From positions 6,359,183 through 6,423,182 of the forward strand of contig BROE01000013.1 of NCBI GenBank assembly GCA_036571765.1: a DNA stretch of 64,000 nt, in the 5' to 3' direction. The notes under the pieces are model-generated. The model did no database searches. It was not told the origin of the DNA and worked only from the letters and a program-made list of their open reading frames with translations. Within the stretch, counting starts at the first letter, position 1; each line of letters opens with the position of its first letter. This document shows positions 10,670 to 22,789 of the stretch, in pieces. Made by a program: the position numbers and the translations under genes. This stretch comes from Plecoglossus altivelis (taxonomy: Eukaryota; Chordata; Actinopteri; Osmeriformes; Plecoglossidae).

Positions 10670-13600
10670 TCAATCGCCCTTCTTGTCAGACGTGCTGTCT
10701 TCCTGGTTGTTCCCAGGGATGAAATGATTGGCCGATGGAGGGTTTGGCTCGTCAGCGTCTACCGCCATAAGTGCCTGGTGTCGCTGGAGCTCCAGGTAGT
10801 TGGTGAAGAGTTTGGCGTACTCTGGATGGTTTAGGGCAAAGGTCTGGAACTCAGCTGGAACAGCAGAAAGAGGGTTTGATGACAAGCGAGCCAGAGCAAC
10901 AAAAACACAACACTGACTATTTGTTTTTGTTCCAAATGGAATGTGTCTAGGTCAGCGTAGGGATATTCAAATGACCTAGTAACTCATTCCATTCCGAAAA
11001 GCAGCGAAGCCTGCCTATACTAACCATAGGTGATATAGCCAGAGCAGTCTGCGTCGATCTCCTTAAAGAGCTTGGACATGTTGAGGTCACAGACACCCAA
11101 AGTTGAGCGCAGCAGAGAGGAGAACTCCTCTCTTGTGATTCGTTGATCCTCGTCCGTGTCAAACATCTGCGAACACAACGATTGAAACGTTAGCTCTCGG
11201 AAGCTAGGGGATATGTCTGGCCACAGTCTCAGCACCCAGTCTGCTAGCAGCCTTGTTCCCCTATCAGTCGCCAACTTCCTCTCCAGCTGTGGCCACTTGC
11301 CCAGGACCATGGTAATGAGGGGAAAGGGAAGCCGAGGAGTAGCAAGCTCAAACTTGCTCAATCTACCAAGCAGCAGCCGTGTCCGAACCCCTAACCTGAA
11401 CACCTAACCAATCTCCATCCTCTGAGGACACCAAAGCTGCAGCCAGGCCAACTGGGGAAACTTCTTTTTGAAGTTTTTGAAGGGCTTATCAGATGTCTGT
11501 CCATCAGCCTCTGTGATCTCCCTGCCGCAGGCTACATGGAAGTAAGGTAACATATATACTGTATGTCCTATTGCAGCAAACAACAGCAACATGCCCAGTG
11601 TTGCCATACTCTCCATATGCCAGCTAGTGAATACTTGCTCTGTTTTCTGCCCAGCCTCTGTGAGTATACCCAAGTCCTAGCTTGTCTCAGTCCAATGGCT
11701 TTCCATTCTGACTCATGCTATACAAGCATGTTTCGGAACAATCCTGTTGCTAACAGTACCTTGAATGCCGTCTGAAGGACCTCTTCTGTGTTTGCTGGCC
11801 GACACAGGATCGTCACACCTATGACGTATTCTCTGAAGTCAATGGTACCATCTCCATCCTGAAAAGTGAGGGGCGCTAATAAGTGTCACACTGAAGAACT
11901 CTACAAGCAACCATTTAGGAGCCATATCATGTGTCTTTATCAAGGAATGCACAGGGTTGGTTAAAGTTCTACACAGACATGATGCTACATATTTCACAGC
12001 TACATGCCATTGAGTCAACACGCATTCTTATAAACTTTGGTTCCAAATCATTCGGCCGTGTCTACGTCTGGCACCCCCGTCGCTCACCCTGTCAAAGAGG
12101 GCAAACAGCTCCTGCAGAGCAGGGTTGAGGGGAAGCTTGAGGAAGGTGGCAAACTCCTGGATGTTGATGCGGCCTCCCTTACAGGAGCAGGCCATGGCGG
12201 CAAAGCCCTCCAGCTCCTTCTTCACGTTGTCCCACTTCAGACTGGGGGACACCAGGGAAGCAGGAGACAAGGACTTGTGGTGAGGAAGTGATTGGGTTAG
12301 GGGAACGTTAGATTCGCAGGTTGGGTTTACACACAGAATATTACATAATGCATTGTGGGTGATCTTTTCAGTCTATCACTCATAGTGTAGGGTTACAACA
12401 CAAGGACACTAATTGTGAAAAAGCAGGCAGTTTGACTGCCTTTTGAAACACCTTTCCTGTGCTATGCGAAAAGATGTGGTTTAGTTGGTTGTGTGATGTA
12501 AGCTCTGTGCTGAGAAAGTTACGCCTGCAGCCTTACTCGAGTTTGCGGCTGATCTTGGTAAACTCCACCAGGCCTGCCTCCATGGGCAGAGTAAGTTCCC
12601 CTGCTGTGATCATCAGTCTGCAGTCCTCATAAGTGTGGTCTGTCACAGGAACTCCCAAGGCCCTGTGGGTGGGTGCACACACAAGTGTGGATAAGGCACT
12701 CTCCTGCCTCACACAGATGTGGATAAGGCACTCTCCTGCCACACACAGATGTGGATAAGGCACTCTGCTGCCTCACACAGATGTGGATAAAGCACTGTCC
12801 TGCCACACATAGATGTGGATAAGGCACTCTGCTGCCACACACAGATGTGGATAAGGCGCTCTGCTGCCACACACAGATGTGGATAAGGCACTGTCCTGCC
12901 ACACATAGATGTGGATAAGGCACTCTCCTGCCTCACACAGATGTGGATAAGGCACTCTCCTGCCACACACAGATGTGGATAAGGCACTCTGCTGCCACAC
13001 ACAGATGTGGATAAGGCACTGTCCTGCCACACATAGATGTGGATAAGGTACGCTGCTGCCTTCAATGGAATGATTTGATAATACTACACCAACACTTACT
13101 TGGCCATAAGGTCTCTCACAGCGCTGGCGAACTGAGCCGGGCTCTTCTTCTGCTCCTCAGTGGGAATGTGAGGTGGGAGGAACTGGAGAGCAAAGGTCAA
13201 CTCAAAACAATGCTGTTTTTGTTATAGTGACAAGTTGGAACACAGCAAGCTGACAGACAGCTAGATACATGTTTTAGTTTTGTTGTCCGTTCTATACTGC
13301 TGTCTAGGTGGGTGTGTCACGGGTCGTTTCAGAGTACTGACCTCAATCTCGACAGTGGTGTAGAGCTGGGACAAAGTGAGCAGCAGCAGGGTTTTTCTGG
13401 TGAGAACACAACCACACGACAGTAACAGACTGTTTACACAGTGATCAAGGTCTCATGCTGCCTTCAACCAACAAGCACAATACCCTGGACGGTTAGCTAT
13501 TCTCTCTAGGTAGAAGAGCGAAAAGCGTGTCTCCCAAGCAGGTAATGTGGAACTTGGGCGAGAAAATAGACAGCTGCACACCCTATTGAAACTTCTTTTT

Positions 13601-16383
13601 TTCATTCCTATTGCAGCTAATTACCACAATTATGACATGAAAACAATGATAATAGTAATATCTGGCTGAAAACTCACGAGCTAAAGCCTTGCCAAGTCCA
13701 AGTCACAGTGTCCTAAAAGGCAAAAGCAGATGAAAGAGATCAGAACTATTCAGCTATCAAGGATCGCGCATGTAAAAATGGATCAGATAACATCAGTCAT
13801 GTGCCAGTTATCCTTCTACTATACAGTTTGGCTAAGCGAAGGTAGGGAGTCTGAACCTACCAGTCTGTTGGGATACCTCATGATAACAGGCTGCACTGGG
13901 ACACCTGGGATAAAGGCACCTGTGTGTGGAGGGAAGAGGATGAATGTGAAAAAGCTCTTTATTCCACTACAGACAGTATTGCAAATCTGCATGAAATCTG
14001 TTATTGTAGTCTATGCAAAGTCTGGCACGTCCATCCAGGAAGTAGAATTCCAGCGATTATTGGTAATACCAATGTTATATATTGTTAATATCTCATATCA
14101 CATACTCATAGCTGTAATTATTTTGTGATCGCATTTTTACCAGTTGTCTAGTAAAGCCTGGTCATAGTCGTCCATCTTTTTTGGGGGGGATGTGGGAATG
14201 TTTCAGGAAGTCATAGGTGGTTTCCATTCTCTCTGGAGAAACCCTTATTGTTTACAATCGGGTGCCCACACAAAGACCCGCTCATTGAGTGAGTGAGTGA
14301 ATGGAGGTGTGTGGCTAACAACAACAAACTGCCACAGTTCTCCCAGCTCCATGAGCGTTCTCTTTTGTGCATATGCAAAAACATGGTGTAGACCATAGCG
14401 ACGCCGAGGCAAAGGATGTCTCCGCGAGGTAACAGCGTTGTTGTGCTGATCCTGTGACGGCACCCAATAAACCACACAGGGGTTTGACACACGATTCAAG
14501 AAATTGCATGTCTCCCACCACAACAAACAGCACAGATGAAAAACCTCGTACCGTGCTTGAATGTGATGAGACAAGAGCGATTGGTGCAAGTTCCCTCAGG
14601 AAAAATGAGAACCTGAAAGACAAACTAACGTGAAGGCTACGCACTCACCACAAAAAGAAGCAAATGTTTGCATAACCCCCTTCAGCGAATTTATGTTTGT
14701 ATGTGCGTGCGTGTGAGACAGACCTGTGGCCAGCAACCTCCTGACTTGGCTCTGCTCTCGATCTCCAGAATGGTGTTCTTACGAGAGTCTGGGTCCTGTC
14801 TGGACACGAGCACTGGCTGGAGACAGCGCACAAACCCTGAGGAAGACGGGAGCGCATGAACGTCAGATAAGCATCAGAGCATGTGACACGCTCACAGGAA
14901 ACTGAAAGACAACAGGAAGGAACTCACGGCCAAATATAGGAGTCGCTAGATTCTCTACTCGAGAGACAGTGGAGGGCAAGCCTGCAACGATGCACACGAT
15001 GCCATCAAAAAAGGTGGAGTGGGGCGCTACAGCCAAGATGGGGGCTTCAGCGCTACTGCCCTGCTTGCCTTTCACCACAACTCTAAAACCCATGCAGAAG
15101 TAGTAGGTTCTCCCAAGAGCTGCCATCACCCTCCGACACATGAACCTGCCCAGAGAAACCGCACAGTCGATTAAGCTGGATGAGCCATCATGTTCACACA
15201 ATTATTTCTGAAGCTTAAATCCGCACCCATTCCAAAAGGAGTTAAGATTACAATTTTCAAGCGGTTGCTTGTTGGAACTTTCATAATTCACCAAGCTAAA
15301 CATACTTTCATCTACTCTGTTCTGCCAGTACATACAACTGGATACTGCTTATACATTAGATACTTTATGAACAAATACTTCTGCAGTAGTTATGTGGTAT
15401 GTGTATCAAAATCTAAAGTAGACTTATGACAATAAGTCACGCAGCAAACCACTTTCTGTAAGATAAGCATACTACTGGCATATCAGACCATCTATAACAT
15501 GAACAGACATTTCCCTTCTGAGAATGGACGATATGAAGTATAGATATATAGATAGATGTACAGTATGTGCTACTGTTTTGAACAAGTCCTCTGCAACAAG
15601 TGCATGGATCCTCCACAGCTTGATCATTTGAAAAACAAAACACTGAATGACCCATGTTGGGTTTGTAAATGTTTGAGACATGTGGTGGCAGTAGTGGTAC
15701 GTGCGAGCTGTCAATAGAGAGCAATGGCAGAAGTGTTTTTACCAGAAAGCGATCTTACCGTCTCCATCCAGTCATGGGCTCCACCGCACCTTTCAAGGGG
15801 TGCATGAATGTTGTTATGACAGCTACCGGCCATGTTACCATGAGAACCAGACACAAGAGAATGGCTCGGATGGGAACCAGGAAAATTCCAATCAGTACAC
15901 ACTGCAATCAAATAAGCGCGCACAATCATTTTAACCCGATTCATGAGTTCAAACGTACGCTACACTTGACAGAACCGTAATGCGACCACAGATGTAAGGA
16001 CATTAGTATGGGTAAATCCATGTTCTATGTTAAAGGAGTTTCTGGGGGCCACAAAGAGGTCCATTGTTTCTGTTGCACAATAATATGGTATTATAGAAGA
16101 TTGTCAAGGTTTCAACGGATTAGGTTGGCAATGTACCCTACCTTGTGTTAAATCGCATCCCAAGTATGACGAATACCCAATACTTGAGCGCGGCAGGTAG
16201 ACATTAGGTTTTAACAGTTTACCTTTGAACAAATATAAGATATTCATCGACAATTATAAATGTGATACTCACTTTTATTACATCAGCCTTGGACAATTTC
16301 ACCTCTTGAACAAACGGATTTAGGACTGCCGGAAGGAGTAATGACTGTTGCCTTGGTAGAGCGCACACTCTCTGCGACGGCAT
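10670..16383 (-). CDS. lpcat2: Lysophosphatidylcholine acyltransferase 2 / lyso-PAF acetyltransferase, complete, 14 coding exons, 527 aa
   Basis: Exons, 5' to 3': 16273-16383, 15759-15901, 14928-15145, 14724-14836, 14552-14612, 13861-13919, 13678-13712, 13342-13396, 13100-13182, 12537-12662, 12088-12241, 11760-11858, 11025-11166, 10670-10854. They sum to 1,584 nt and every junction is GT-AG and in frame; human LPCAT2 also has 14 exons (544 aa). The enzyme transfers acyl or acetyl groups from CoA to lyso-PC or lyso-PAF in the ER and on lipid droplets. Visible are an N-terminal hydrophobic segment (about residues 38-70), acyltransferase motif 1 HSTFFD (127-132), the FPEGTC motif (199-204), two EF-hands (loops 385-396 and 422-433) and a C-terminal KKGD, a KKxx-type ER-retrieval signal. 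The ATG at 16383 has A at -3. In the second EF-hand Gln replaces the usual loop Gly6. Confidence 0.97.
11025..12241 (-). other. lpcat2: lpcat2 EF-hand exons
   Basis: The first loop, DRDGDGTIDFRE (residues 385-396), spans the junction of exons 12088-12241 and 11760-11858 and is canonical at positions 1, 3, 5, 6, 8, 9 and 12. The second loop, DTDEDQRITREE (422-433), is in exon 11025-11166 and has Gln instead of Gly at position 6. The preceding segment (LKLPLNPALQELFALF) is the entering helix. These loops are taken to give Ca2+ sensitivity in LPCAT1 and LPCAT2. Confidence 0.88.
12683..13060. repeat. 32-bp minisatellite, 12 units, filling most of lpcat2 intron 9
   Basis: Twelve head-to-tail units; the GTGGATAA core recurs every 32 bp from 12687 to 13039 (11 steps, 352 bp). 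Units differ at a few positions (CTCCTGCC, CTGCTGCC or GTCCTGCC, and CACAC or CACAT at the end). The array lies wholly in the 437-bp intron 12663-13099, about 20 bp from the acceptor and 40 bp from the donor. Confidence 0.97.
13183..16272 (-). other. lpcat2 5' and central introns, no further genes
   Basis: Introns over 300 bp in this part are 13920-14551, 15146-15758 and 15902-16272; 11167-11759 lies further 3'. They hold short GT or GAGT runs (for example 14285-14300) but no coding sequence or transposon I can recognise. Exon 13678-13712 is only 35 nt and is flanked by normal splice sites. Confidence 0.6.
14552..15145 (-). other. lpcat2: lpcat2 acyltransferase (PlsC-type) core exons
   Basis: Three exons (14928-15145, 14724-14836, 14552-14612) carry the catalytic core. 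HSTFFD at residues 127-132 supplies the His/Asp pair of the HX4D motif. LQPVLVSRQDPDSRKNT follows in the middle exon, and FPEGTCTNRS at the start of the third is the substrate-phosphate motif of the family. All key residues are intact, so the enzyme should be active. Confidence 0.9.
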
Positions 16384-16535
16384 TTTAACTTTAATTGTAG
16401 GGAGGCGGCGTTGCTTGTTTCTCTTACTTCACTCAACTTCCTCGATTAGAATATTCTCCCCCCATAGCCGTCCAACGTCGTTCTAGCGATTGAGTAAAGG
16501 CGCATGGTTCAGGAAAGGGAACTCTTCTGTGTGTA

Positions 16536-16541
16536 CTTATA
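16536..16541 (-). promoter_or_regulatory. lpcat2: Candidate lpcat2 TATA box
   Basis: Minus-strand TATAAG (16541-16536) follows a GC-rich GGTGGGGCC, about 155 bp upstream of the lpcat2 start codon. Transcription would start near 16510 and give a 5'UTR of roughly 125 nt. Inferred from motif and spacing. Confidence 0.35.
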
Positions 16542-16559
16542 GGCCCCACCTACCACGAT

Positions 16560-18064
16560 GGTTAAATCTGGTTGAAGCTTCTCTATCCCCACCCGATTAC
16601 CCTCACGAAAACACTAGCTAAGCAACCGCTAGCTCAGATTGACTGTCTGTAGTCGTTTGTGAAGTATTTAGTATGCTTGAATGCATATGGTAAGATCATA
16701 AAATAAAATGAAACGTGATTTTGAGGTCGATGAATGTCATTTTAACGACGCGGTGGTAGCAGATATAGCCCACGTCTCAAACAAAACACCATCATTTATC
16801 CATGCAGAGCTAGATTATTTGAATCCACGTGTTGGCATAGCCTACTGCATTGTTAGGGGGACATACTGTAAGTAAATATATCTATATTTAAGTATTGTGC
16901 ATATGCATGCGGTGTGCATGTGATTTATGCGCCACAAAAAAGTCATGTCTATGAAAAGACTACCATTAGATGGCGCTATTTTATCATACTTGACTTCACT
17001 GGGATATGACTTAAGTCATTCAGCCTGTTGCACACTCGTGGCTTGTGTTTTCCATTTTAAACAGCTAGGGAAATCCTCGTAATGGATGTATCCATCTTTA
17101 TAACATAGAATGACAAAGTGCACAAAAGATAACAATCTAAAACAATGATTGCAAGTCTTAAATCAGAAGAAAATGAGCAACTTTAGTACAAAAGATTATC
17201 AAACAGTTGTGGTACTATTTTGTCATGACTCCATCATGCCACAAACCAAATACAGCCTTGAGGCAGCCTGTGCCTTTCATCTTTCTGTACCTTCAGTAAA
17301 ACTAAAGACAAAAACGAAATGGTGTCCTTGACATTTTGTGCAGGTCCCCTTGTATATCACTATACAAATGGCTAAATCTATGAAGAATAACGTACGCCTA
17401 TAAAAACCTTAATTGTGAGGTCCAAAACATAACGTTTTCTGAACATACATGAATGTATAACATAGGATCATGCAAACAAGCAATTTCTATCAGCACCCAT
17501 CATCCGTTAAGACATATTGTGCACATTTTCCTGTTCAAATGCATTCCACAGCAATACAATGATGTTGGCTGTCATATTAATACACATCAAGACATGTACT
17601 CGGTACATTTTGGACATAACAGCAGATGTAGGCCACCACCAATTCCGTCTAAAAGCCCTTCTGAATCAAATTAGTATTTAAGAAAATATCTTACAGTACA
17701 ACACTGTCTACGTCTGTGCAGTGTGGACATACCTGATGTCTGAAGTTCTAATAATAAAAAAGGGGGTCAAAATTTGAGTAAATCTGCATCAGCATAACAA
17801 ATTAACTGATAATATCACACAGTAATATAATACACAATGCAGTGGCCTATGTTCGGCCTAAGTCACCACGGTGCCTCTACCAAACTAAGGGCTGGTTATA
17901 TTGGCTGGGTGGAGATCAGTCCAGTGAGAGATTGTCGGGGCTGGAATGCCCCTACAACTTGTACTGTGGAGACCTCGGCTGTGTGCTGTGACATGGCAGG
18001 TTCCTCCTGAGGTCAGGGGTCATCACAGGGATGGCCAACAGTACGATGGATGTCTCACTGTTGC
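16560..18064. other. mmp2 3'UTR and mmp2-lpcat2 spacer
   Basis: About 1.5 kb between the mmp2 stop codon and the lpcat2 promoter, both genes on the minus strand. The mmp2 3'UTR must lie here, but I find neither AATAAA nor ATTAAA on the minus strand. The variant TATAAA at 17102-17097 would give a 3'UTR near 970 nt. No coding sequence is seen. Confidence 0.5.
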
Positions 18065-21000
18065 TTAACAACCCAGCCAATCCTTCGTAATTTCACCCAG
18101 TTTGACAATCTTCAGGTTGTTGTCATCCAATTTAAAGTAGTGGGAGCCTTTGAAGAAGTAGCTGTAATCTGTAGAACCCATAAAATGATGGTCAGAGAGT
18201 AAGGCACAAGAAGCCTGCCTTAAAATATGACTCATATAAGAAATACTTGAACTGGTCCAGTCATTTTTGCCTCTGAATAGTGCTTTTCGCCGACGCAAAC
18301 GATTATAGCGTTTTAAATCCAAGTAATACACTGTCATAAATGCATCAGGACCGTGAAGATAAACATTATGTCAGCACACTCCTTAGTAGCAAGACCCAAT
18401 CTAGCATTGGCAGAGCAGAAGTGGTACCACCTCTCTCGAGGCAGGCTAACTAGCGAGCAGACAGAGGCACCTCTGTAAAGGAGCACAGAAGTGGCTCTAT
18501 CAAATACTGTTTTTCTCAGTGTAGGGAACCATTGGTGATGTGTGCATGTCACAAGCAAAGGGGTGGGCAGTAGTGAAAGAAAGCTGGTTCCTTGCCATAG
18601 GTCTAAACCTTCAGACCCCCCTTGTGTCTCCTGAAATGCATTTGGTGTTTTCTCTATCTTTCCGCCCAACTGAGGTATATTTGAGAAATATCTGACTCTG
18701 GATAGATGACCTGCCAAGAGTCGGTCACAATGCATTAGCACGGTTGTTGTTTGAGGTGAAGGCGCCAGATATAATGAGTTTCTAGCTTTCTGGTTGGGTC
18801 TGGGTTACAACTGACAGGAATGTCAGGCTGGACATTGCTAACACTGAGCCCTCGCTGCCTCTCTGCGTGAGTTGTCTTGGCTCTGCTTACCTATGCCATT
18901 CAGACTGAAGGCAGAGTCTATGTTGTCTGGGATGCCATTCCAGGAGTCAGCGATAAGCTTGGGGAAGCCAGGGTCCATTTTCTTCTTCTCCTCATTGTAC
19001 CTGAAGCCAAAACACACAAAACATTTTTGTTTTTGTAAAGGGACCGAGGGAGCTATCGTCAACAACAGCCAATAACAGCCGTGTGTAGGTAGTGATGCCA
19101 AAGTGCCTAATTACAACCAGACAGCTCTGCCCAGCCGTAACAACTGTGATGTCATTGTTATGAGCCCCGGAGGGATCAGAAGCAAGAAGGTTTTAAGGCT
19201 TGGGGCTCACCTCCAGAACTTGTCTCCAGAGAAGAGGTAGGTCTTCTTGTTCTTCCTGAAGGAGAAGGCTGCGTCGATGCGTTCCAGGTCACTAGGCAGG
19301 CCCAGGTGGGAGATCCTCTGAGGATATCCTTTCTCTACTTCATCAGCCTTGAAGATCCACATTTCATTGCCTGGAGTAGATACAAAAAGAGAGGCAGGCA
19401 AAATCAAACCCCGGTCAAGAAAACCATACAGAATCCACTTTTTATGGAACATTTAGATGCAGACATTATTGACATCATTCCCATACACCAGTCCTGATCA
19501 GGACTGCATTGGATGTCTGACCGAGTGAGAGTCTTGCATTAGACATTTTAACATGACCCCATAGCTTTATCTAGCGTTCTGGGGGCAGTGAGAACGACTG
19601 GACAATAAGTCATTTATACATAGCCAAGATCAAACCTCCTTAAAGAGATTAAATGTGTGGGGGTAGCTCTGACTTAAGCTGAGTCGTAAATACACATATA
19701 CATCTGTATACATATATAGATATATATCTACCCAGGTCATGTCATGACACTACAATGCAAGACATGCAATTTTAACCACTAATAACTACATGTCTAAAAT
19801 GGTAGGAATTTCCCCAGCCCCTATTAAGTGTATTCAGCCAACATGATTCATTCTCATAGTACACCAATGCATTGGCTGGTATTTTTATGGAAACTAAATC
19901 ATTCTCCGTTGGAGTTTCATGATAGTGGATCCAAAAAAGGACGTCTCTAAGGATCTAACCAGCTAGCACAATGTCGTGCACTTTGTGTTGAACGGTACCT
20001 GCGAAGAACACAGTCTTCTCCTCCAGTGGGTTCTCATAAGCAGCATCAATCTTGCCAGGTAGATCAGGCCAGTAGGTAGCCACCAACATTGGGCCGCTGG
20101 GCTTGGCCCTGAAGTTGACTGACCTGAACAGGAACCTGAACAGGAGAAGGGAGAGGGTGGTTGGGACGAAGGAATGAGGGGGAGAAAGGGAACAGAAAAG
20201 AGGGAGGAGAGGAGTGAGCAAAATAAGAGAATCAGAAAGAAGGGTAAGAGAGGAGTTTGAGAGAGAGAGAGAAAGAAAGAAAGAGAGATAGGAAGAAAGA
20301 GTGAGAGTAAAGGCAAAAAGAGAGATTGAGTGAGCCAGCCAGCTACAATGACCTGATTCATGAGCATCTGGTTCTTGTTATGGCCAGGGCTGCCGACGCC
20401 AGCGGAACAAGAACCATCTTGCCCGGATTTCCAATACGCAGCTGCTCAACAACAGCAGCTTCCCAACTCGCTTTTCCATTGACCTATTTTTCAAAGATCA
20501 CAAGGTTTCTCTGATCGAAAATAATAAATGCTAATGATACTGAAATGTTTATGTAGCAAAATGAAGAATGAACAGAACCTTATTTCATTACTCAAAAATA
20601 ACCATTGTGTTCTTCGCAGTACCCTCACCGCCAATAACATCTCTGTGACCTCAGATCACGTTCTATTTAGGAAGACTACTGCTGTGCATTGAGAGGATGC
20701 AGCAAAACAGTATCTAACTCTACATTAACATGTCGATATGGTGAGAAGCTCAACTGTCACGAAGACTGTCTGTATACAGGACAAGAACTAGCCGCCACAC
20801 CTTCTGCTGAGCAAAGAGAATCCTAAATGCTAACACCAATTACTCATCCTGTCCTGTCCTGTCCTAGCTGCTGATGCCAGTATGTGTCAAGGAAGAGAGG
20901 AAGAAATCCCGGCTAACTAACTACCTATTTCAGAACTAAATAAAAGCTTCCAAGCTTAACAATCAGGTCGATTTGAATGGAGGTCTACTTAAAACATTTT

Positions 21001-22789
21001 CTGCACGGCCCTCCTTTAAGAAAGAAAGAAACATTTCATGCCCCAGTCCTCATTTTCAATCCCAGTCCATGCTGTCTCTAGACCCCCCTCTGTGGGCTGT
21101 GCTCCAGTTTGAGTCACCTACTCTACCAGGAATACTGCAGGAGTGCAACAAAACCACCAGCTCTGACCCTTTGCCTATCTCACCAGTCACCACTCACAGA
21201 TAACGGCCCTATGGAGTTTCGACCACTGCACACTATTGCAGCTCTCTAATGGTCTAGATAGCTATAACATCTGCTTAGATGGCCCAGCTGCACATAACTG
21301 AGGGCTGGAGTAATCCCACCACAGAAACAAGAGACAGAGCCTAAGTGGCCATCGAAGCACAAATATCACAGAGTTATGTTATCATAACTTTTCCATAACT
21401 ACATCATAATGGCAATTCCACACAAGTGCAGTGTGGCGCTGCATGAAAATGTTTCACAATTATTTATGCTAAGATGTCAGTCATGGCAGATGTTTGGATA
21501 TAGGGTCTACTGTACTACTGTAGCAGGACCTCTCCCAGCACTCCTAACCCCAAAAGACTTCACCAGTCTACAGTACGGTAATCCATGGACCCCAGTCAGT
21601 CTGATCAGACTGCATTCCAATGCTGATCAGTGTCACTTCAAGAAGAGCCCCATTGAGAGAGGGTTTTATTCTGAAATAAAGCTGGATTTGTACACAAGAT
21701 TTGTGGGAAGTGTGTTGCTCCTAACTCCATGTGGTGTGTTAGGGGCTGAGGAGCAGAGAGAAGAGGAAGCTGAGCATGCTGAATAACTCCAGTATTTGAG
21801 CATGAAGTCTAAACTGCCCTGTTTGCTTTGGCTGTGCTTCCAAAACACCAATGGCAGATATACAGTGATTCTGACCTCAAAACTACAGGGGCACACACAT
21901 TGCTTGATGTGAATGTCTGGGAATTATCACAAAATAACCCAAAAAGGGAAGGCTTTTGGACCACAACAGATTATTATTCCAATCATAACTGTCCTTAAAG
22001 GGGTTGTCCTGAACACAGTTCAGCTGTTTTGAAAAAGAATTGTTCTGCCCTTGTGGTGGGGTACAATGAGTCAGATGGACTGCAGAATAAACCACTGAAC
22101 TTTCACAACCAGAACAATGAATTGCTGAAACTCTCCTTTCACCTCAATGATCGAAACATAAGCTCCACAGAGCGGCACATCGAGGTCAGTAGTGACTGGT
22201 TCACCTCAAATGATTGGCAGCCATCTTGGTTTGCCATGGTTGCAAACCACGGTGTACATTTTCATGGTTATTTATTTGAATTGACTGCCAATTACAACCT
22301 AGCTGTATCATTATCACAGCAGGAAGAGGCATTCGATCTTTTACACACGTAAACAACACCCTCTTCAATCAAAAGAATGGAGTGCCAAGACTGCACTACC
22401 AGCAACCTCTACGTAAAACCAGCCATTCCCTGTGGTGAACTGATTATACTTGGGATTGTGAAATCTAACAGCTTAACTCCACTGACACAGACCACAACCC
22501 CACAGATAAGCACACTCAGTGGGAACATAGGCTTGGTTTTTCATAAGTAAAAAGAGACCACTTAAACACCATAGTCTACAAGATTCCAAGAGATCTAGTA
22601 AAAAAAGTTTAAAGACTAACTATACTGTACAGACCTATTTCCAAACAGAAGCATTCATTTACCTGTCCTTGAAGAAGAAGGTCTCTCCTCTGATCTGGGC
22701 TACGGCATCAAACACTATAGGCTCTTTACAGATATCCATGGGTGTAACTGGCCCCTTAGTAGGTGGGACGGGCTTGTCTGTATCAACAC
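18065..22789 (-). other. mmp2: mmp2 linker and hemopexin-domain exons
   Basis: Five exons (22663-22789, 19999-20135, 19211-19370, 18891-19000, 18065-18168). The first holds a proline-rich linker and the opening cysteine (DICKEP, Cys467). The others carry the blade repeats (KIDAAYE, RIDAAFS, NIDSAFS) and end in KDWLGC. In mammals this domain binds TIMP-2, which couples the proenzyme to MT1-MMP activation. Confidence 0.92.

Noticed and set aside
12683..13060. Regularly spaced repeats resembling a CRISPR array
   Set aside because: Units are contiguous with no unique spacers, in an intron of a vertebrate gene; a minisatellite.
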